A DNA stretch of 64,000 nucleotides from Thiomicrorhabdus sp. Kp2 (GCF_000478585.1 NZ_ARWI01000001.1:2480001-2544000); one strand, 5' to 3'. Shown: positions 7,780 to 17,493, numbered from the stretch's first letter. The notes: generated by a model not told the origin, from the letters alone. Numbers and translations are program-made.

Positions 7780-8715
7780 TTATATTGTGTTTTGAGGTGT
7801 TGGTGCAACGGCTTGGCGACGCAGTAATTTCTTTTTTATCTGCTGAATGAAAACGGTCATAAGAAGCAATAAACCTGCGCTAACAGCAATGGAAGCAGAG
7901 ATTGAACTATCGAGTAAAAAGGCCAGAGTGTAACCAATCACTACGGCCAATTGAGAGTAGGCTAGTGCTATCCAAAGCATAGATTTAAGTGAATTGGCTA
8001 ATAAATAAGCACTACTCGCAGGAATGACTAATAAAGCCACCACTAAAATAGCACCCACAGCATCAAATGAGGCCACGGTTGTCATAGAAACCAGTGTCAT
8101 TAAAAAATAGTGCCAGAATACAACATTAATACCTAATGAAACCGCCAAGTTTGGATGAAAGGCAATCGTTTCTAGACGTTTAAAGCCGATGACCACACTC
8201 GCTAAAACAATTAAAAAGACAATACCAATTCCCCAGAAGGCACGTGGGCCGAGTTCCCAGCCGTGTTCCATACTGCCAATAATAATGGTATCAAACGGCA
8301 CAAAAGCTATTTCACCGTAGAGAACGCACTCTTGGTCTAAATCAATTTGGCCAGCATAGAGGGAAACTAAAATGACGCCTGTGGCAAAAAATAGGGTAAA
8401 AATAATTCCAATACTGGCATCACTTTGCAATTTACTGACTCTGTGTAAGGTATCACTTAGCCATGCCGTTAAAAGGCCAATTACAACGGCACCACTTAAC
8501 ATCACCAAAAGTGAGCGGCTCTCGGTTAATAAAAAGGCCAGCACAATGCCTAATAAAACGGAGTGGCTAATGGCATCTCCAATTAAGGCTTGACGACGAA
8601 GAATTAAAAACACGCCAACTAATGCTGAGGAGGCGGCAACCAGGCTGGCTGTAGCAAGAATCCAAATGTCATTGATGCCCAGTTCACTAATGCGTTGAAA
8701 TAATAGGTCTAACAT
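7780..8715 (-). CDS. Metal ABC transporter permease (second permease, TroD/MntD-like)
   Basis: A 311-residue ABC-3 family membrane protein with about eight or nine hydrophobic segments. The family segment LRRQALIGDAISHSVLLG follows the first helix, and DAVGAILVVALLVIPA lies near the C-terminal end. It is the last gene of a four-gene operon. Its start codon overlaps the stop of the preceding permease gene, which implies coupled translation. With two distinct permeases the system resembles Tro/Sit/Mnt importers for manganese or iron rather than single-permease ZnuB systems. It ends next to the 22-bp palindrome. Confidence 0.85.
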   Translation of the reverse strand: MLDLLFQRISELGINDIWILATASLVAASSALVGVFLILRRQALIGDAISHSVLLGIVLAFLLTESRSLLVMLSGAVVIGLLTAWLSDTLHRVSKLQSDASIGIIFTLFFATGVILVSLYAGQIDLDQECVLYGEIAFVPFDTIIIGSMEHGWELGPRAFWGIGIVFLIVLASVVIGFKRLETIAFHPNLAVSLGINVVFWHYFLMTLVSMTTVASFDAVGAILVVALLVIPASSAYLLANSLKSMLWIALAYSQLAVVIGYTLAFLLDSSISASIAVSAGLLLLMTVFIQQIKKKLLRRQAVAPTPQNTI

Positions 8716-10076
8716 TAAGAATTCCCTCCACTGCTCGAAGGTGTGCTTTTGTTTTGCAAGGGGATGGGGTTTCCATGAGGGTCGGAGATGGCATTGGCTA
8801 GCTCTTCTTGGAGTTGCTGTTCTTGAATGTCGGTCAAAATGTGTTCAATGCGTTCAGCTTGTTTATGAACTTGCTCAGGCGTTAGCTCAGCTTGCTCGTT
8901 AAGATAGTTTTCCCATAAACGATGGCGACGGGTCAGTTGTGTGGCTATATTCAACCCTGTTTCAGTCAATCTAAAACCACGTGCAGAGGATTCAATAAAG
9001 CTCTTCTTACAAAGTGCTTTAAGGGTTTTTTGTAAGTCTGAGCTTGGTACACTTCGTAAGGCCTGAATGTCCGCTTGGTTAAAATCTTGTTGGTCTAAGG
9101 TATTTCTTTCAACCAGTTTATAGAGGGTTCTAAGAATATTCTCTTCAGCCACTTTTTGGCGTAATTGTTTATGCTCAAGATGATTTTTAATTAAGCCTTT
9201 TTTGGGTGCAAAAAGTAAGGAGATGATAAATAGAGCAGAAAGGCTAACGACCATCCAGGGGCCAGTAGGCATCGCAGGCGCTAAGTAAGATATTTGTGTG
9301 CTGATAATGGCACTAATGGCACCAATAATGGCAGAAAGAATGAGCATATTACTTAACTCGGTACTCCAAAATCGAGCGGCGGCAATTGGCGTGAGTAGCA
9401 CCGCAGCCATTAAGACGACGCCAACCAATTGCAGGCCTACAACCACTGACATAACGATGAGTAATGCTAATAACAGTTCATAGCTATTTACTTTTATACC
9501 CAGTGTTCTAGCGTAATTTCGATTGAATGCGATTAAACGCAGCTTTTGAAAAAAGAGGGAGACTGTAATGAGAATGATAATCGCAACATAACCCAATAAT
9601 CGAATGTCGTCTTGAGTCATTGCAGCAGCTTGACCAAATAGAATCTTATCTAAACCGCTTTTATTCTCAACATTCATACCTTGGATGTAAGAGAGTAGCA
9701 TTAACCCTAAAGCAAAGAAAAAAGAGAGTGTAATCGCCAAGGCGGCATCGGGTTTGATTTTGGTGTTTTTAGGTAACCAATCAATCAGAAAGAAACCAAT
9801 AAAACTACTGGTGACAGCTCCTAAAAACATCACTAACGGATCTCTGGTTTGAAAAAGCAGAAAGGCCATCATAACGCCAGGTAACGCTGCGTGTGCAAGG
9901 GCGTCACCAATTAAAGAGCGTTTACGTAGAAAGGCAAAGCCGCCTATAACGGATGCACTCATTCCTAACAAGACACTGCCTGTTAACACCCATAAGGCAT
10001 TGATGTCTTCAAAGCGCCAAAAGGCCAGTAAATTATCCCAAACGGAGACAGGTTGAAGTAAAGTAAAAGCTTCCAT
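8715..10076 (-). CDS. Metal ABC transporter permease fused to a DtxR/MntR-like domain
   Basis: A 453-residue protein in two parts. Residues 1-290 are an ABC-3 permease (RKRSLIGDALAHAALPG at 51-67; QLVGVVLMAAVLLTPIAAAR near 216-235). Residues 300-450 resemble a DtxR/MntR regulator: a winged-helix part (about 310-380), then a dimerisation/metal-binding part with RRHRLWENYL (H385), AERIEHIL (E408, E411, H412) and a C-terminal DPHGNPIP (432-439). H385, E408, E411 and H412 fit the spacing of the His and Glu ligands of DtxR-family metal sites. The fusion could sense cytosolic metal and gate transport or act as a membrane-bound regulator. The family assignment is firm; the function of the fusion is inferred. 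Confidence 0.85.
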   Translation of the reverse strand: MEAFTLLQPVSVWDNLLAFWRFEDINALWVLTGSVLLGMSASVIGGFAFLRKRSLIGDALAHAALPGVMMAFLLFQTRDPLVMFLGAVTSSFIGFFLIDWLPKNTKIKPDAALAITLSFFFALGLMLLSYIQGMNVENKSGLDKILFGQAAAMTQDDIRLLGYVAIIILITVSLFFQKLRLIAFNRNYARTLGIKVNSYELLLALLIVMSVVVGLQLVGVVLMAAVLLTPIAAARFWSTELSNMLILSAIIGAISAIISTQISYLAPAMPTGPWMVVSLSALFIISLLFAPKKGLIKNHLEHKQLRQKVAEENILRTLYKLVERNTLDQQDFNQADIQALRSVPSSDLQKTLKALCKKSFIESSARGFRLTETGLNIATQLTRRHRLWENYLNEQAELTPEQVHKQAERIEHILTDIQEQQLQEELANAISDPHGNPIPLQNKSTPSSSGGNS

Positions 10077-10081
10077 CTGCT

Positions 10082-10879
10082 TTATTCCGTATCGTGTGCT
10101 TGATTAAGTTTGGTACGGTACATCTCTTCTGTTAAGTCATTAAGAAGTGAAAGGCGACCTCCGTAGGTTTTATTTAAATTCTCCTTAGTCAAAACCTCTT
10201 CAACGGGGCCTACTGCAACTAAACGTGCGTTGATAAAGATAATCCAATCAAAGTATTCGCCAACCGTATTTAAATCATGGTGCACACAAATAATCGTTTT
10301 ACCCTGTGCCTTAAGGTTTTTAAACAGTTCAATAATGGCTTTTTCGGTAGAAACATCCACGCCTGCAAACGGTTCGTCCATTAAGTACAAAGTAGCTTGT
10401 TGAGCAAGCGCACGAGCTAAAAACACGCGCTGTTGTTGTCCACCAGATAATTGACTGATTTGGCGGTCTCTAAAATCCCACATTTGCAGGTCTTTAAGGG
10501 CTTGCTCTGCAATTTCCTTATCGATTTTTCCTGGGCGTTGCCATAATTTTAAATGGCCATGACGCCCCATTAAGACAACGTCCATCACGTTGATTGGAAA
10601 ATCCCAATCTATCTCTTCACGCTGGGGTACATAAGCGGTTGATAGACGTTTCTTTTCTAATGGTTGGCCAAAGAAATTGACACTGCCTTCAATGGTGGGC
10701 TCCAACCCCATTATGCCTTTAAGCAGTGTGGATTTCCCCGCGCCATTAGGCCCAACGATGGCAATGGTTTTACCTTCAGGGATGCTGAAACTGACATCGG
10801 TTAACACGGGTTTGTGGTGATAACGCATGCTTAAATGTTCGACAGACAGCGGTGAAATATGTGGCTTAGAATTTTCCAT
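10082..10879 (-). CDS. Metal ABC transporter ATP-binding protein
   Basis: A 265-residue ABC ATPase of the Mn/Zn/Fe importer class. Walker A GPNGAGKST is near residue 43, the Q-loop is VPQREEIDWDFP, the signature LSGGQQQR, Walker B LYLMDEP and the H-loop VHHD. The EIDWDFP segment after the Q-loop is typical of TroB/MntB-type ATPases. It sits between the binding-protein gene and the fused permease gene (5-nt spacing to the latter), in the order of tro/mnt operons. Confidence 0.9.
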   Translation of the reverse strand: MENSKPHISPLSVEHLSMRYHHKPVLTDVSFSIPEGKTIAIVGPNGAGKSTLLKGIMGLEPTIEGSVNFFGQPLEKKRLSTAYVPQREEIDWDFPINVMDVVLMGRHGHLKLWQRPGKIDKEIAEQALKDLQMWDFRDRQISQLSGGQQQRVFLARALAQQATLYLMDEPFAGVDVSTEKAIIELFKNLKAQGKTIICVHHDLNTVGEYFDWIIFINARLVAVGPVEEVLTKENLNKTYGGRLSLLNDLTEEMYRTKLNQAHDTE

Positions 10880-10915
10880 GTGAATACTTTTTTATAATAA
10901 TGGTTGTGATGAGTC

Positions 10916-11839
10916 TTAATGTTTTAAGGCATTTACTATGGTTTCAACATTGTGTTTAACCATACCAAAGTAATGGTCAGTTGGAGTGCCAGTAACGCCC
11001 ATTGCATCAGAGTAAAGTTCACCGCCAATAGCGAGTGCGTGACCTTCTGCTTTAACCCCAGCAACTAACGATTCAATGAAGCGTGGTGAAACACTCGATT
11101 CAACAAAAACCGCTTTGACATGGTTTTGTACAATAATATCTTTCAGTTTTTTAATGTCTTGTAAACCAAATTCAGCGGCGGTACTAATGCCTTGTAAGCC
11201 CATTACTTTAACGCCATAAGCTTTACCAAAATAGCCAAAAGCATCATGTGCGGTAATTAATATGCGTTGTTTTTCAGGAACGGTCTGAATTTGCTGAGAG
11301 ATCCATTGGTTTAGTTCCTGCATTTCAGAAAGATAGCTGTCGGCTTGTTTTTGATAATCATTTTTATGTGCTGGATCTTGTTGTTGCAAAACCTCTAAAA
11401 CGCGTTGCCCAGCTAATTGCCATAAAGAAAGGTCAAACCAAATATGAGGGTCAGGGTGTTGTCCATGCTGAATGAATGATTTGTGGTCAATTTTCTCGCT
11501 CACCGCATAAACGGCTTTTTTACGGGCCAGTTTGCCGAAAATATCTTGCATTTTTCCTTCAAGGTGAAGGCCGTTGTAAAAAATGATATCGGCTTTAGTG
11601 AGTCTTCGTAGGTCACCTTGCGTTGCTTTGTAAAGGTGAGGATCAACCCCTGTACCCATTAAAGCCGTAACTTCAACATGTTGACCACCTATGTTTTTGA
11701 CTAAATCGGCAATCATTCCTGTTGTGGTAACAACATTAAGTTGGGCTTGTGCATTTAAGCTCAGTGTGGATAGCCCAAAAGCAACTAGAGTGTGAATTAC
11801 CATGCTTTTAAGTGTGGCCATAAACGTTTTGCGTTTCAT
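10916..11839 (-). CDS. Metal ABC transporter substrate-binding protein (TroA/MntA-like)
   Basis: A 307-residue periplasmic cluster A-I binding protein. An N-terminal signal peptide ends near AQA (residue 32) and has no lipobox. The metal-site segments are VDPHLYKAT (H68), a second His in HPDPHIWFDLSLW, and a late acidic ligand near GGELYSDAMG. There is no long His-rich loop as in many ZnuA proteins, and together with the two permeases this favours Mn or Fe. It is the first gene of the operon, with overlapping operator-like dyads 62-92 nt upstream of the start. Confidence 0.88.
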   Translation of the reverse strand: MKRKTFMATLKSMVIHTLVAFGLSTLSLNAQAQLNVVTTTGMIADLVKNIGGQHVEVTALMGTGVDPHLYKATQGDLRRLTKADIIFYNGLHLEGKMQDIFGKLARKKAVYAVSEKIDHKSFIQHGQHPDPHIWFDLSLWQLAGQRVLEVLQQQDPAHKNDYQKQADSYLSEMQELNQWISQQIQTVPEKQRILITAHDAFGYFGKAYGVKVMGLQGISTAAEFGLQDIKKLKDIIVQNHVKAVFVESSVSPRFIESLVAGVKAEGHALAIGGELYSDAMGVTGTPTDHYFGMVKHNVETIVNALKH

Positions 11840-11900
11840 CTTTTTTCTACTCGATTCGGTGATGTTTATATTTGGTTGTTTGGCTAAAATAATTACTGTT

Positions 11901-11931
11901 GGCTAAACTAAAAATTAGCCATGACTAATTT
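11901..11931 (-). promoter_or_regulatory. Overlapping dyads: candidate DtxR/MntR-type operator
   Basis: Two inverted repeats overlap upstream of the metal-importer operon. One is AAATTAG (11912-11918) with CTAATTT (11925-11931), spaced 6 nt. The other is GGCTAA (11901-11906) with TTAGCC (11915-11920). A further TTGGCTAAA copy lies just to the left, near 11880. On the coding strand the core reads TTAGTCATGGCTAA, close in layout to the TTAGG-n-CCTAA form of DtxR-family operators. The 297-nt gap also contains the 28-bp palindrome at 12021. Confidence 0.5.
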
Positions 11932-12020
11932 ATTTATTAGGCAGATGATATCATTAAATACTGAAATCTTCTAGATAATTGATAAACAATAGAATTAATG
12001 GTGAATTTTGAGCGGGCATT

Positions 12021-12048
12021 ATTAACTTACCAGGCCTGGTAAGTTAAT
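12021..12048. repeat. Iterated palindrome in a 28-bp perfect inverted repeat
   Basis: ATTAACTTACCAGG and its exact complement form a 28-bp palindrome centred on the 12-mer (12029-12040). It lies downstream of rlmD and upstream of the metal-importer operon. No U-run follows on the minus strand, so terminator function is possible but not obvious. Confidence 0.9.
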
Positions 12049-12136
12049 GTTTGAAATGAATTGCTATGTAAAGTTTGGGAATAAGCTTGTTTGTTTATAA
12101 GGTATTTTATAAAAAGTGTTGAGTTCTGTTTGGTGG

Positions 12137-13372
12137 TTACATCTTAAAAATTCCACGAGGTTTTTTCTTAAGTTTTTTGGCTAGTTTAAGTTGCACCATC
12201 ACTTCCGTATGTACGGTATGGGGGAACATGTCAATAAGACCTGCTTTGTGTAGTTGGTAACCTTGTTTTTCAAGCTCTTTAATGTCTCTAATTAAAGTAG
12301 CGGCATTACAAGAGACATAAACGATGATTTCAGGTTGTAGTTTATAAAGCACTTTACTGATTTCAAAAGCGCCTTGTCTGCCTGGGTCTAATAAAACACG
12401 TTGATACTTTTGCTCTCTAAACCAAGGGGATTTTACGCACTCATCAAATAGATCCGCTTTGTAAAATTCAGTATTATTTATTTGATTGATTTTGGCGTTT
12501 TTTTGTGCGGTTTGGGTAAGTTCAATCAGCCCTTCAATGCCTACAACACTTTTAACCTGTTTAGCTATGGGCAAGGTAAAATTGCCAACACCACAAAATA
12601 GATCAAGTACTTTGTGAGTGCTGTCTAACTCTAGCCATTCTAATGCCTGGTTGACCATTTGTTGGTTTTGCTCAGCATTAACTTGCACAAATCCACCTGC
12701 GGGGAAGTGCATCTCTAACCCGTTTAATGTGTATTTAGGTTCAAGATTGCTCGGTTCATCTGAAGCACTGTTGGTCATAAAAACCCCATTATCGGCTTCT
12801 ACAAAGCTAATTTCTTTATAAGCTCGACTCGCTTGCTCAAGGAGTTCAGGGCGTTTTTCTTGCAGCGTTTTATTTAGGTTTTGGGTAAGGATTGGACACT
12901 GTTCAATATCAACTAACTCATTGGTGGCTTCAATTCTAAAGCCTAAACGCGCTATTTTATCTTGTTTGCTAATAGAAAGACCAAAGCGAGCACGGCGGCG
13001 ATAGCCTGTGTCATTGCCAACCAGTGGCTCAGCAACTTTGCATTTTTTGGCACTTACCGCTTGAGTAAGTCGTGTAATAAAGTTGGTGGATTTCCAGTGG
13101 CGTTGTGCATCGATTGATATATGTTGTAACTGGCAACCTCCACATTCATGGTAGACCTTGCAAAAAGGGGTGACTCTATCTTTGGATGGTGTCTCAATTT
13201 CCAATAAATCAGCTACATCAAACTTGTCTTGTTGTTTAATGATACGAATGCTTACAATGTCTCCAGGTACAGCGTGAGCAATAAAGGTGGTTTTACCGTC
13301 TATGCGAGCTACGCCTCTGCCGTCATGGGTCAGGCTTTCAATCTGAATTTGAGTGAGTATTTGGTTTTGCAT
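12137..13372 (-). CDS. rlmD: 23S rRNA (uracil-1939-C5)-methyltransferase RlmD
   Basis: A 411-residue TrmA/RumA-type methyltransferase. An N-terminal TRAM domain (about 1-60, with LTHDGRGVARIDGKTTFI) precedes an iron-sulfur motif (CKVYHECGGCQLQH). The SAM-binding Rossmann domain contains LDLFCGVGNFTLPIA, and the catalytic segment is YVSCNAATLIRD. The Fe-S cysteines and TRAM domain favour RlmD over TrmA; RlmC is the main alternative. It methylates U1939 of 23S rRNA. The conserved DPGRQGA replaces the common DPxRxG. Confidence 0.88.
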   Translation of the reverse strand: MQNQILTQIQIESLTHDGRGVARIDGKTTFIAHAVPGDIVSIRIIKQQDKFDVADLLEIETPSKDRVTPFCKVYHECGGCQLQHISIDAQRHWKSTNFITRLTQAVSAKKCKVAEPLVGNDTGYRRRARFGLSISKQDKIARLGFRIEATNELVDIEQCPILTQNLNKTLQEKRPELLEQASRAYKEISFVEADNGVFMTNSASDEPSNLEPKYTLNGLEMHFPAGGFVQVNAEQNQQMVNQALEWLELDSTHKVLDLFCGVGNFTLPIAKQVKSVVGIEGLIELTQTAQKNAKINQINNTEFYKADLFDECVKSPWFREQKYQRVLLDPGRQGAFEISKVLYKLQPEIIVYVSCNAATLIRDIKELEKQGYQLHKAGLIDMFPHTVHTEVMVQLKLAKKLKKKPRGIFKM

Positions 13373-13444
13373 TGTATGCCTTTAATTTGGTTGTTTTATG
13401 CGCTAAACAAGTGGTTATTAATCTTTATTTATTACTCTGGCTTT

Positions 13445-13470
13445 TTAAGTTACCAGGCCTGGTAACTTAA
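13445..13470. repeat. Iterated palindrome in a 26-bp perfect inverted repeat
   Basis: TTAAGTTACCAGG and its complement form a 26-bp palindrome centred on the 12-mer (13453-13464), 10 nt beyond the queE stop codon on the minus strand. The position fits a 3'-end structure for queE. Confidence 0.9.
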
Positions 13471-13480
13471 GGCTGTTGGG

Positions 13481-14125
13481 TTAATCAATGCCCAAGAGTT
13501 TGTGTGTTTGTAAACTTAATTTCCACTGCGGATGTGCTAAGCAGTAGGCAACAGCTTGTTTAATATTCTCCTGAGTCACCTCTGAATTGCTGTCATCCAT
13601 GGGCTGTAGATAGAAGAAATCAAAATTAAGGTCGGCCACTTTTTCTGGCATGAGTTCAGGTTGGGGGAAAACCAGCTTGAGTTCGTGACCCGAATCTAAA
13701 ATAATGGGTGCATTGGCTTTTGGGCTCATGCAGATCCAGTCAATGCCTGCTGGAGCGGTTTTAGTGCCATTGGTTTCTACCGCAATTTCAAAGTGATGGT
13801 TATGTAAGGCGTTAATCAGTGCTTCATCAACCTGCAATAAAGGTTCGCCACCCGTTAACACCACAAAAGGGTGTTGCTTGCTATCAACAGGCCAAAACTG
13901 TAAAAGGTGTTGGCACAGCGCTTCGGCATCAGCAAACTTTCCGCCATTTTGTCCATCTGTGCCGATAAAATCGGTATCGCAAAATTGGCAAACGGCTTCG
14001 GCTCTATCAACTTCACGGCCAGTCCAAAGGTTGCATTTACTCATTCTACAAAAAATAGCTGGTCGTCCACTGTGAAACCCTTCACCTTGCAGTGAGTAGA
14101 ATACTTCTTTGACCGAATAGCTCAT
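13481..14125 (-). CDS. queE: 7-carboxy-7-deazaguanine synthase QueE
   Basis: A 214-residue radical-SAM enzyme of the queuosine pathway, converting 6-carboxytetrahydropterin to 7-carboxy-7-deazaguanine. The cluster motif is CX14CX2C (C-NLWTGREVDRAEAV-C-QF-C), the expanded form known from Burkholderia QueE, rather than the plain CX3CX2C. The SAM-binding VVLTGGEPLLQ and the substrate region SPKANAP follow. No other que gene is adjacent. The start is supported by an upstream GGAAAC on the minus strand. Confidence 0.92.
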   Translation of the reverse strand: MSYSVKEVFYSLQGEGFHSGRPAIFCRMSKCNLWTGREVDRAEAVCQFCDTDFIGTDGQNGGKFADAEALCQHLLQFWPVDSKQHPFVVLTGGEPLLQVDEALINALHNHHFEIAVETNGTKTAPAGIDWICMSPKANAPIILDSGHELKLVFPQPELMPEKVADLNFDFFYLQPMDDSNSEVTQENIKQAVAYCLAHPQWKLSLQTHKLLGID

Positions 14126-14193
14126 TTTTGTTTCCTTTTACCTTAAATTGACGAATTCTGTGGCTATTTTACTATGTCGGATAAAAGATGAAG

Positions 14194-14202
14194 TGATATA
14201 AT
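14194..14202 (+). promoter_or_regulatory. Extended -10 promoter for the leu cluster
   Basis: TGATATAAT is a perfect extended -10 (TGn plus TATAAT), 45 nt upstream of the leuC ATG. A second, weaker candidate is TTGACG (14148) with TACTAT (14170). No leader-peptide gene with a leucine run was found in the short leader, so classical leu attenuation is not evident. Confidence 0.6.
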
Positions 14203-14246
14203 TTCGGACTATTTTTTGAATTTTATAACAGTTGGGTTTTAGAGCA

Positions 14247-15662
14247 ATGTCAGCAAAGACTTTATACGATAAATTGTGGGATGCACATGTTGTGCGTCAA
14301 GAAGATGATGGAACGGCGTTAATTTATATAGATCGCCAGTTACTGCATGAAGTAACTTCACCGCAAGCGTTTGAAGGGCTGCGTTTGGCAAATCGTAAAC
14401 CTTGGCGTATTGATACCAACTTGGCAACTTGTGACCATAACGTACCAACCACTGAATTAACGGGGGGCGCGGAGTCTATTGCAGATCCTGTTTCTCGTAT
14501 TCAAGTTGTAACATTAGGGATGAATGCCCGCGAATTTGGCATTACTGAATTTGGTATGGGCGATATTCGTCAAGGTATTGTGCATGTGGTTGGGCCTGAA
14601 GAGGGTGCGACTTTACCTGGTATGACGGTAGTGTGTGGTGATTCTCATACCGCAACGCATGGTGCTTTAGGCGCTTTGGCACACGGTATTGGTACTTCTG
14701 AAGTGGAGCACGTTTTAGCGACTCAGTGTTTGATTCAGAAAAAAATGAAAAACATGCTGATTAAGGTTGATGGAATATTACAGCCTGGTGTAACGCCTAA
14801 AGATGTTGTGATGGCGATTATTGGTAAGATTGGTACCGCTGGTGGTAATGGGCACGCTATTGAATTTGGTGGACAAGTTTTCCGTGATATGTCTGTGGAA
14901 GGACGTATGACCGTTTGTAATATGGCGATTGAAGCGGGTGCACGTGTTGGTCTTGTTGGTGTGGATGAAAAAACCATTGCTTATGTCAAAGGTCGTCCTT
15001 ATGCGCCAAAAGAGAAAGATTGGGAAGCGGCGGTTGCTTCTTGGCAAGATTTAAAGTCAGATGACGATGCTGTTTTTGATACGGTTGTCGAGTTGGATGG
15101 TTCGACCATTGAACCTCAAGTCTCGTGGGGAACCTCTCCTGAGATGGTGTTAGATGTAAATGGTAAAGTACCTAATCCAGCTAATGAAGCGGATGCAGTC
15201 AAAGCGGGTGGTATTGAACGCGCTTTACACTATATGGGGCTAAAAGCCGATATGCCAATCAAAGACATTCCAGTGGATTATGTGTTTATTGGTTCATGTA
15301 CCAACTCTCGTATTGAAGACTTTAGAGCGGCGGCTCAGGTATTAAAGGGTCGTAAAATTTCTGATAAGGTTGAACAGGCCTTAGCGGTTCCTGGATCTGG
15401 TTTGGTTAAGCAGCAAGCTGAGCAAGAAGGGTTGGATAAAATCTTTATTGAAGCTGGTTTTGAATGGCGTAATCCAGGTTGTTCAATGTGTTTGGCAATG
15501 AATGCGGACAAGTTACCAACAGGTAAACATTGTGCATCAACCTCAAACCGTAACTTTGAAGGTCGTCAGGGAGCGGGCGGTCGTACTCACTTAGTGAGTC
15601 CAGAGATGGCAGCTGCTGCTGCGGTGGCTGGTCACTTTGTTGATGTTCGTGATTACCTTTAA
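14247..15662 (+). CDS. leuC: 3-isopropylmalate dehydratase large subunit LeuC
   Basis: The aconitase-family large subunit that, with LeuD, isomerises 2- to 3-isopropylmalate. The ATG at 14247 ([16 protein letters not shown]) is preferred over an in-frame TTG 15 nt upstream because it matches the family N-terminus. The product is 471 residues, close to 466 in E. coli. [4Fe-4S] ligands are visible in GSCTNSR and [20 protein letters not shown] and the glycine-rich [14 protein letters not shown] are also present. It is followed 22 nt later by leuD, then leuB. Confidence 0.96.
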   Translation: MSAKTLYDKLWDAHVVRQEDDGTALIYIDRQLLHEVTSPQAFEGLRLANRKPWRIDTNLATCDHNVPTTELTGGAESIADPVSRIQVVTLGMNAREFGITEFGMGDIRQGIVHVVGPEEGATLPGMTVVCGDSHTATHGALGALAHGIGTSEVEHVLATQCLIQKKMKNMLIKVDGILQPGVTPKDVVMAIIGKIGTAGGNGHAIEFGGQVFRDMSVEGRMTVCNMAIEAGARVGLVGVDEKTIAYVKGRPYAPKEKDWEAAVASWQDLKSDDDAVFDTVVELDGSTIEPQVSWGTSPEMVLDVNGKVPNPANEADAVKAGGIERALHYMGLKADMPIKDIPVDYVFIGSCTNSRIEDFRAAAQVLKGRKISDKVEQALAVPGSGLVKQQAEQEGLDKIFIEAGFEWRNPGCSMCLAMNADKLPTGKHCASTSNRNFEGRQGAGGRTHLVSPEMAAAAAVAGHFVDVRDYL

Positions 15663-15684
15663 AACACAATAGCGGAGAAAAATT

Positions 15685-16326
15685 ATGGAAAAGTTTGTAA
15701 AAATGACCGCCATTGTGGCGCCGATGGATCGCGCGAATGTGGATACCGATGCGATTATTCCTAAGCAGTTTTTAAAATCCATCAAACGTAGTGGTTTTGG
15801 TCCAAACTTGTTTGATGAGTGGCGTTATGAGGATGTGGGGCAGCCAGATTCAGATAATTCGGGCCGTCCATTGCGTAAAGAATTTGTTTTAAACCAAGCG
15901 CGTTATCAAGGTGCAAAAATTTTATTGGCACGTGAAAACTTTGGTTGTGGTTCAAGTCGTGAACATGCGCCTTGGGCGTTAAAAGATTATGGATTTGATG
16001 CCATTATTGCACCAAGTTTTGCCGACATCTTCTTTAATAACAGTTTTAAAAATGGTATTTTGCCGATTGTTTTAGATGAAGCGGTTGTTGATAAACTTTT
16101 CAAAGAAGTTCATGCAGAAGAAGGTTATCAGCTAACGATTGACTTAGAAAATCAACAGATTATTAAACCAAATGGTGAAACGATTGCTTTTGAAGTGGAT
16201 AGTTTCCGTCGCCATTGTTTAATTAATGGTTTGGATGATATTGGCCTAACCTTGCAGCACGAAGCAGATATTAAAGCTTATGAAGAAAAACGTAAGCAAA
16301 CTGCACCATGGTTGTTTATGGGGTAA
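15685..16326 (+). CDS. leuD: 3-isopropylmalate dehydratase small subunit LeuD
   Basis: A 213-residue swivel-domain subunit. It starts with the family's [15 protein letters not shown] segment and contains the hallmark [16 protein letters not shown]. It forms the LeuCD heterodimer with the gene just upstream. A GGAGAAA Shine-Dalgarno precedes the ATG. The iterated palindrome follows the stop codon by 3 nt and separates leuD from leuB. Confidence 0.96.
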   Translation: MEKFVKMTAIVAPMDRANVDTDAIIPKQFLKSIKRSGFGPNLFDEWRYEDVGQPDSDNSGRPLRKEFVLNQARYQGAKILLARENFGCGSSREHAPWALKDYGFDAIIAPSFADIFFNNSFKNGILPIVLDEAVVDKLFKEVHAEEGYQLTIDLENQQIIKPNGETIAFEVDSFRRHCLINGLDDIGLTLQHEADIKAYEEKRKQTAPWLFMG

Positions 16327-16329
16327 TCT

Positions 16330-16341
16330 ACCAGGCCTGGT
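16330..16341. repeat. Iterated palindrome between leuD and leuB
   Basis: A perfect 12-mer 3 nt after the leuD stop. The flanks (AATCT/GATT) extend the pairing imperfectly. Inside a transcription unit this hairpin could modulate leuD/leuB mRNA stability or partial termination. Confidence 0.9.
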
Positions 16342-16384
16342 GATTTGCACAGAATTTAAATTTAAAAGTTAAGAGTATTAGAAA

Positions 16385-17458
16385 ATGACACAAGAAGTAT
16401 TGATTTTACCTGGTGATGGTATTGGTCCTGAAATTACAGCGGAAGCCGTAAAAGTATTAGAAGCATTAAAAGTATCTGATGGTTTAGATATTTCTATGAC
16501 AGAAGATCTTGTTGGTGGTGCGGCTTATGATGTTCATGGTGTACCTTTAGCAGATGAAACAATGGCAAAAGCACATGCGGCCGATGCGGTGCTTCTTGGT
16601 GCTGTGGGTGGATATAAGTGGGAGTCTCTGGATATCTCAGTTCGTCCAGAAAAAGGACTGTTACGTTTACGCTCTGAGATGCAGTTGTTTGCAAATCTAC
16701 GTCCAGCATTTTTGTATCCTCAGTTGGCGGACGCCTCAACATTAAAGCCTGAAATCGTTGCAGGTTTAGATATATTAATCGTGCGTGAACTAACAGGTGG
16801 CATCTATTTTGGTCAGCCTCGTGGTATTCGTACTTTAGAAAACGGTGAGCGCCAAGGTTTTAATACTTATGTGTATTCAGAATCTGAAATTAAACGTATT
16901 GCCCATGTGGCTTTTCAAGCGGCTATGAAACGTAATAAAAAGCTGACTTCGGTTGATAAAGCGAATGTGTTGGAAGTGACTGAACTATGGCGTGAAATTG
17001 TTGACGATGTTTCTAAAGAGTACCCAGAAGTTGAAGTAAAACACATGTATGTGGATAACGCAGCTATGCAGTTGGTGTTAAATCCAAAGCAGTTTGACGT
17101 TATGGTAACTGGCAATATGTTTGGCGATATTTTGTCTGATGAAGCCTCAATGTTGACAGGCTCTATTGGTATGTTGGCCTCAGCTTCTTTAGATGCAAAT
17201 AATAAAGGTATGTATGAGCCGAGTCATGGTTCCGCACCTGATATTGCAGGGCAAAATTTAGCAAATCCGTTGGCAACTATCTTGTCTGCCGCCATGATGT
17301 TACGTTACTCTTTAGGGCGTGAAGATTTGGCGGTAAAAATTGAAAATGCAGTAGGTAAAGTATTAGACCAAGGTTTACGTACGGGTGATATTTACTCTGA
17401 TGGCATGACTCGCGTTTCTTGTAGTGAAATGGGTGACGCTGTTGTTGCAGCGCTTTAA
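16385..17458 (+). CDS. leuB: 3-isopropylmalate dehydrogenase LeuB
   Basis: A 357-residue NAD-dependent beta-decarboxylating dehydrogenase that converts 3-isopropylmalate to 2-oxoisocaproate. Family features include [15 protein letters not shown] at the N-terminus, the arginine-rich substrate loop ([10 protein letters not shown]), [14 protein letters not shown], the metal-binding [14 protein letters not shown] and the NAD-binding [14 protein letters not shown]. It completes leuCDB. Confidence 0.96.
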   Translation: MTQEVLILPGDGIGPEITAEAVKVLEALKVSDGLDISMTEDLVGGAAYDVHGVPLADETMAKAHAADAVLLGAVGGYKWESLDISVRPEKGLLRLRSEMQLFANLRPAFLYPQLADASTLKPEIVAGLDILIVRELTGGIYFGQPRGIRTLENGERQGFNTYVYSESEIKRIAHVAFQAAMKRNKKLTSVDKANVLEVTELWREIVDDVSKEYPEVEVKHMYVDNAAMQLVLNPKQFDVMVTGNMFGDILSDEASMLTGSIGMLASASLDANNKGMYEPSHGSAPDIAGQNLANPLATILSAAMMLRYSLGREDLAVKIENAVGKVLDQGLRTGDIYSDGMTRVSCSEMGDAVVAAL

Positions 17459-17493
17459 TCTTATATTAAAGATTAATGTGTAGTTACCTTTAA

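Noticed and set aside
14232-14246. TTG start for LeuC adding five residues
   Set aside because: The ATG at 14247 matches the family N-terminus.
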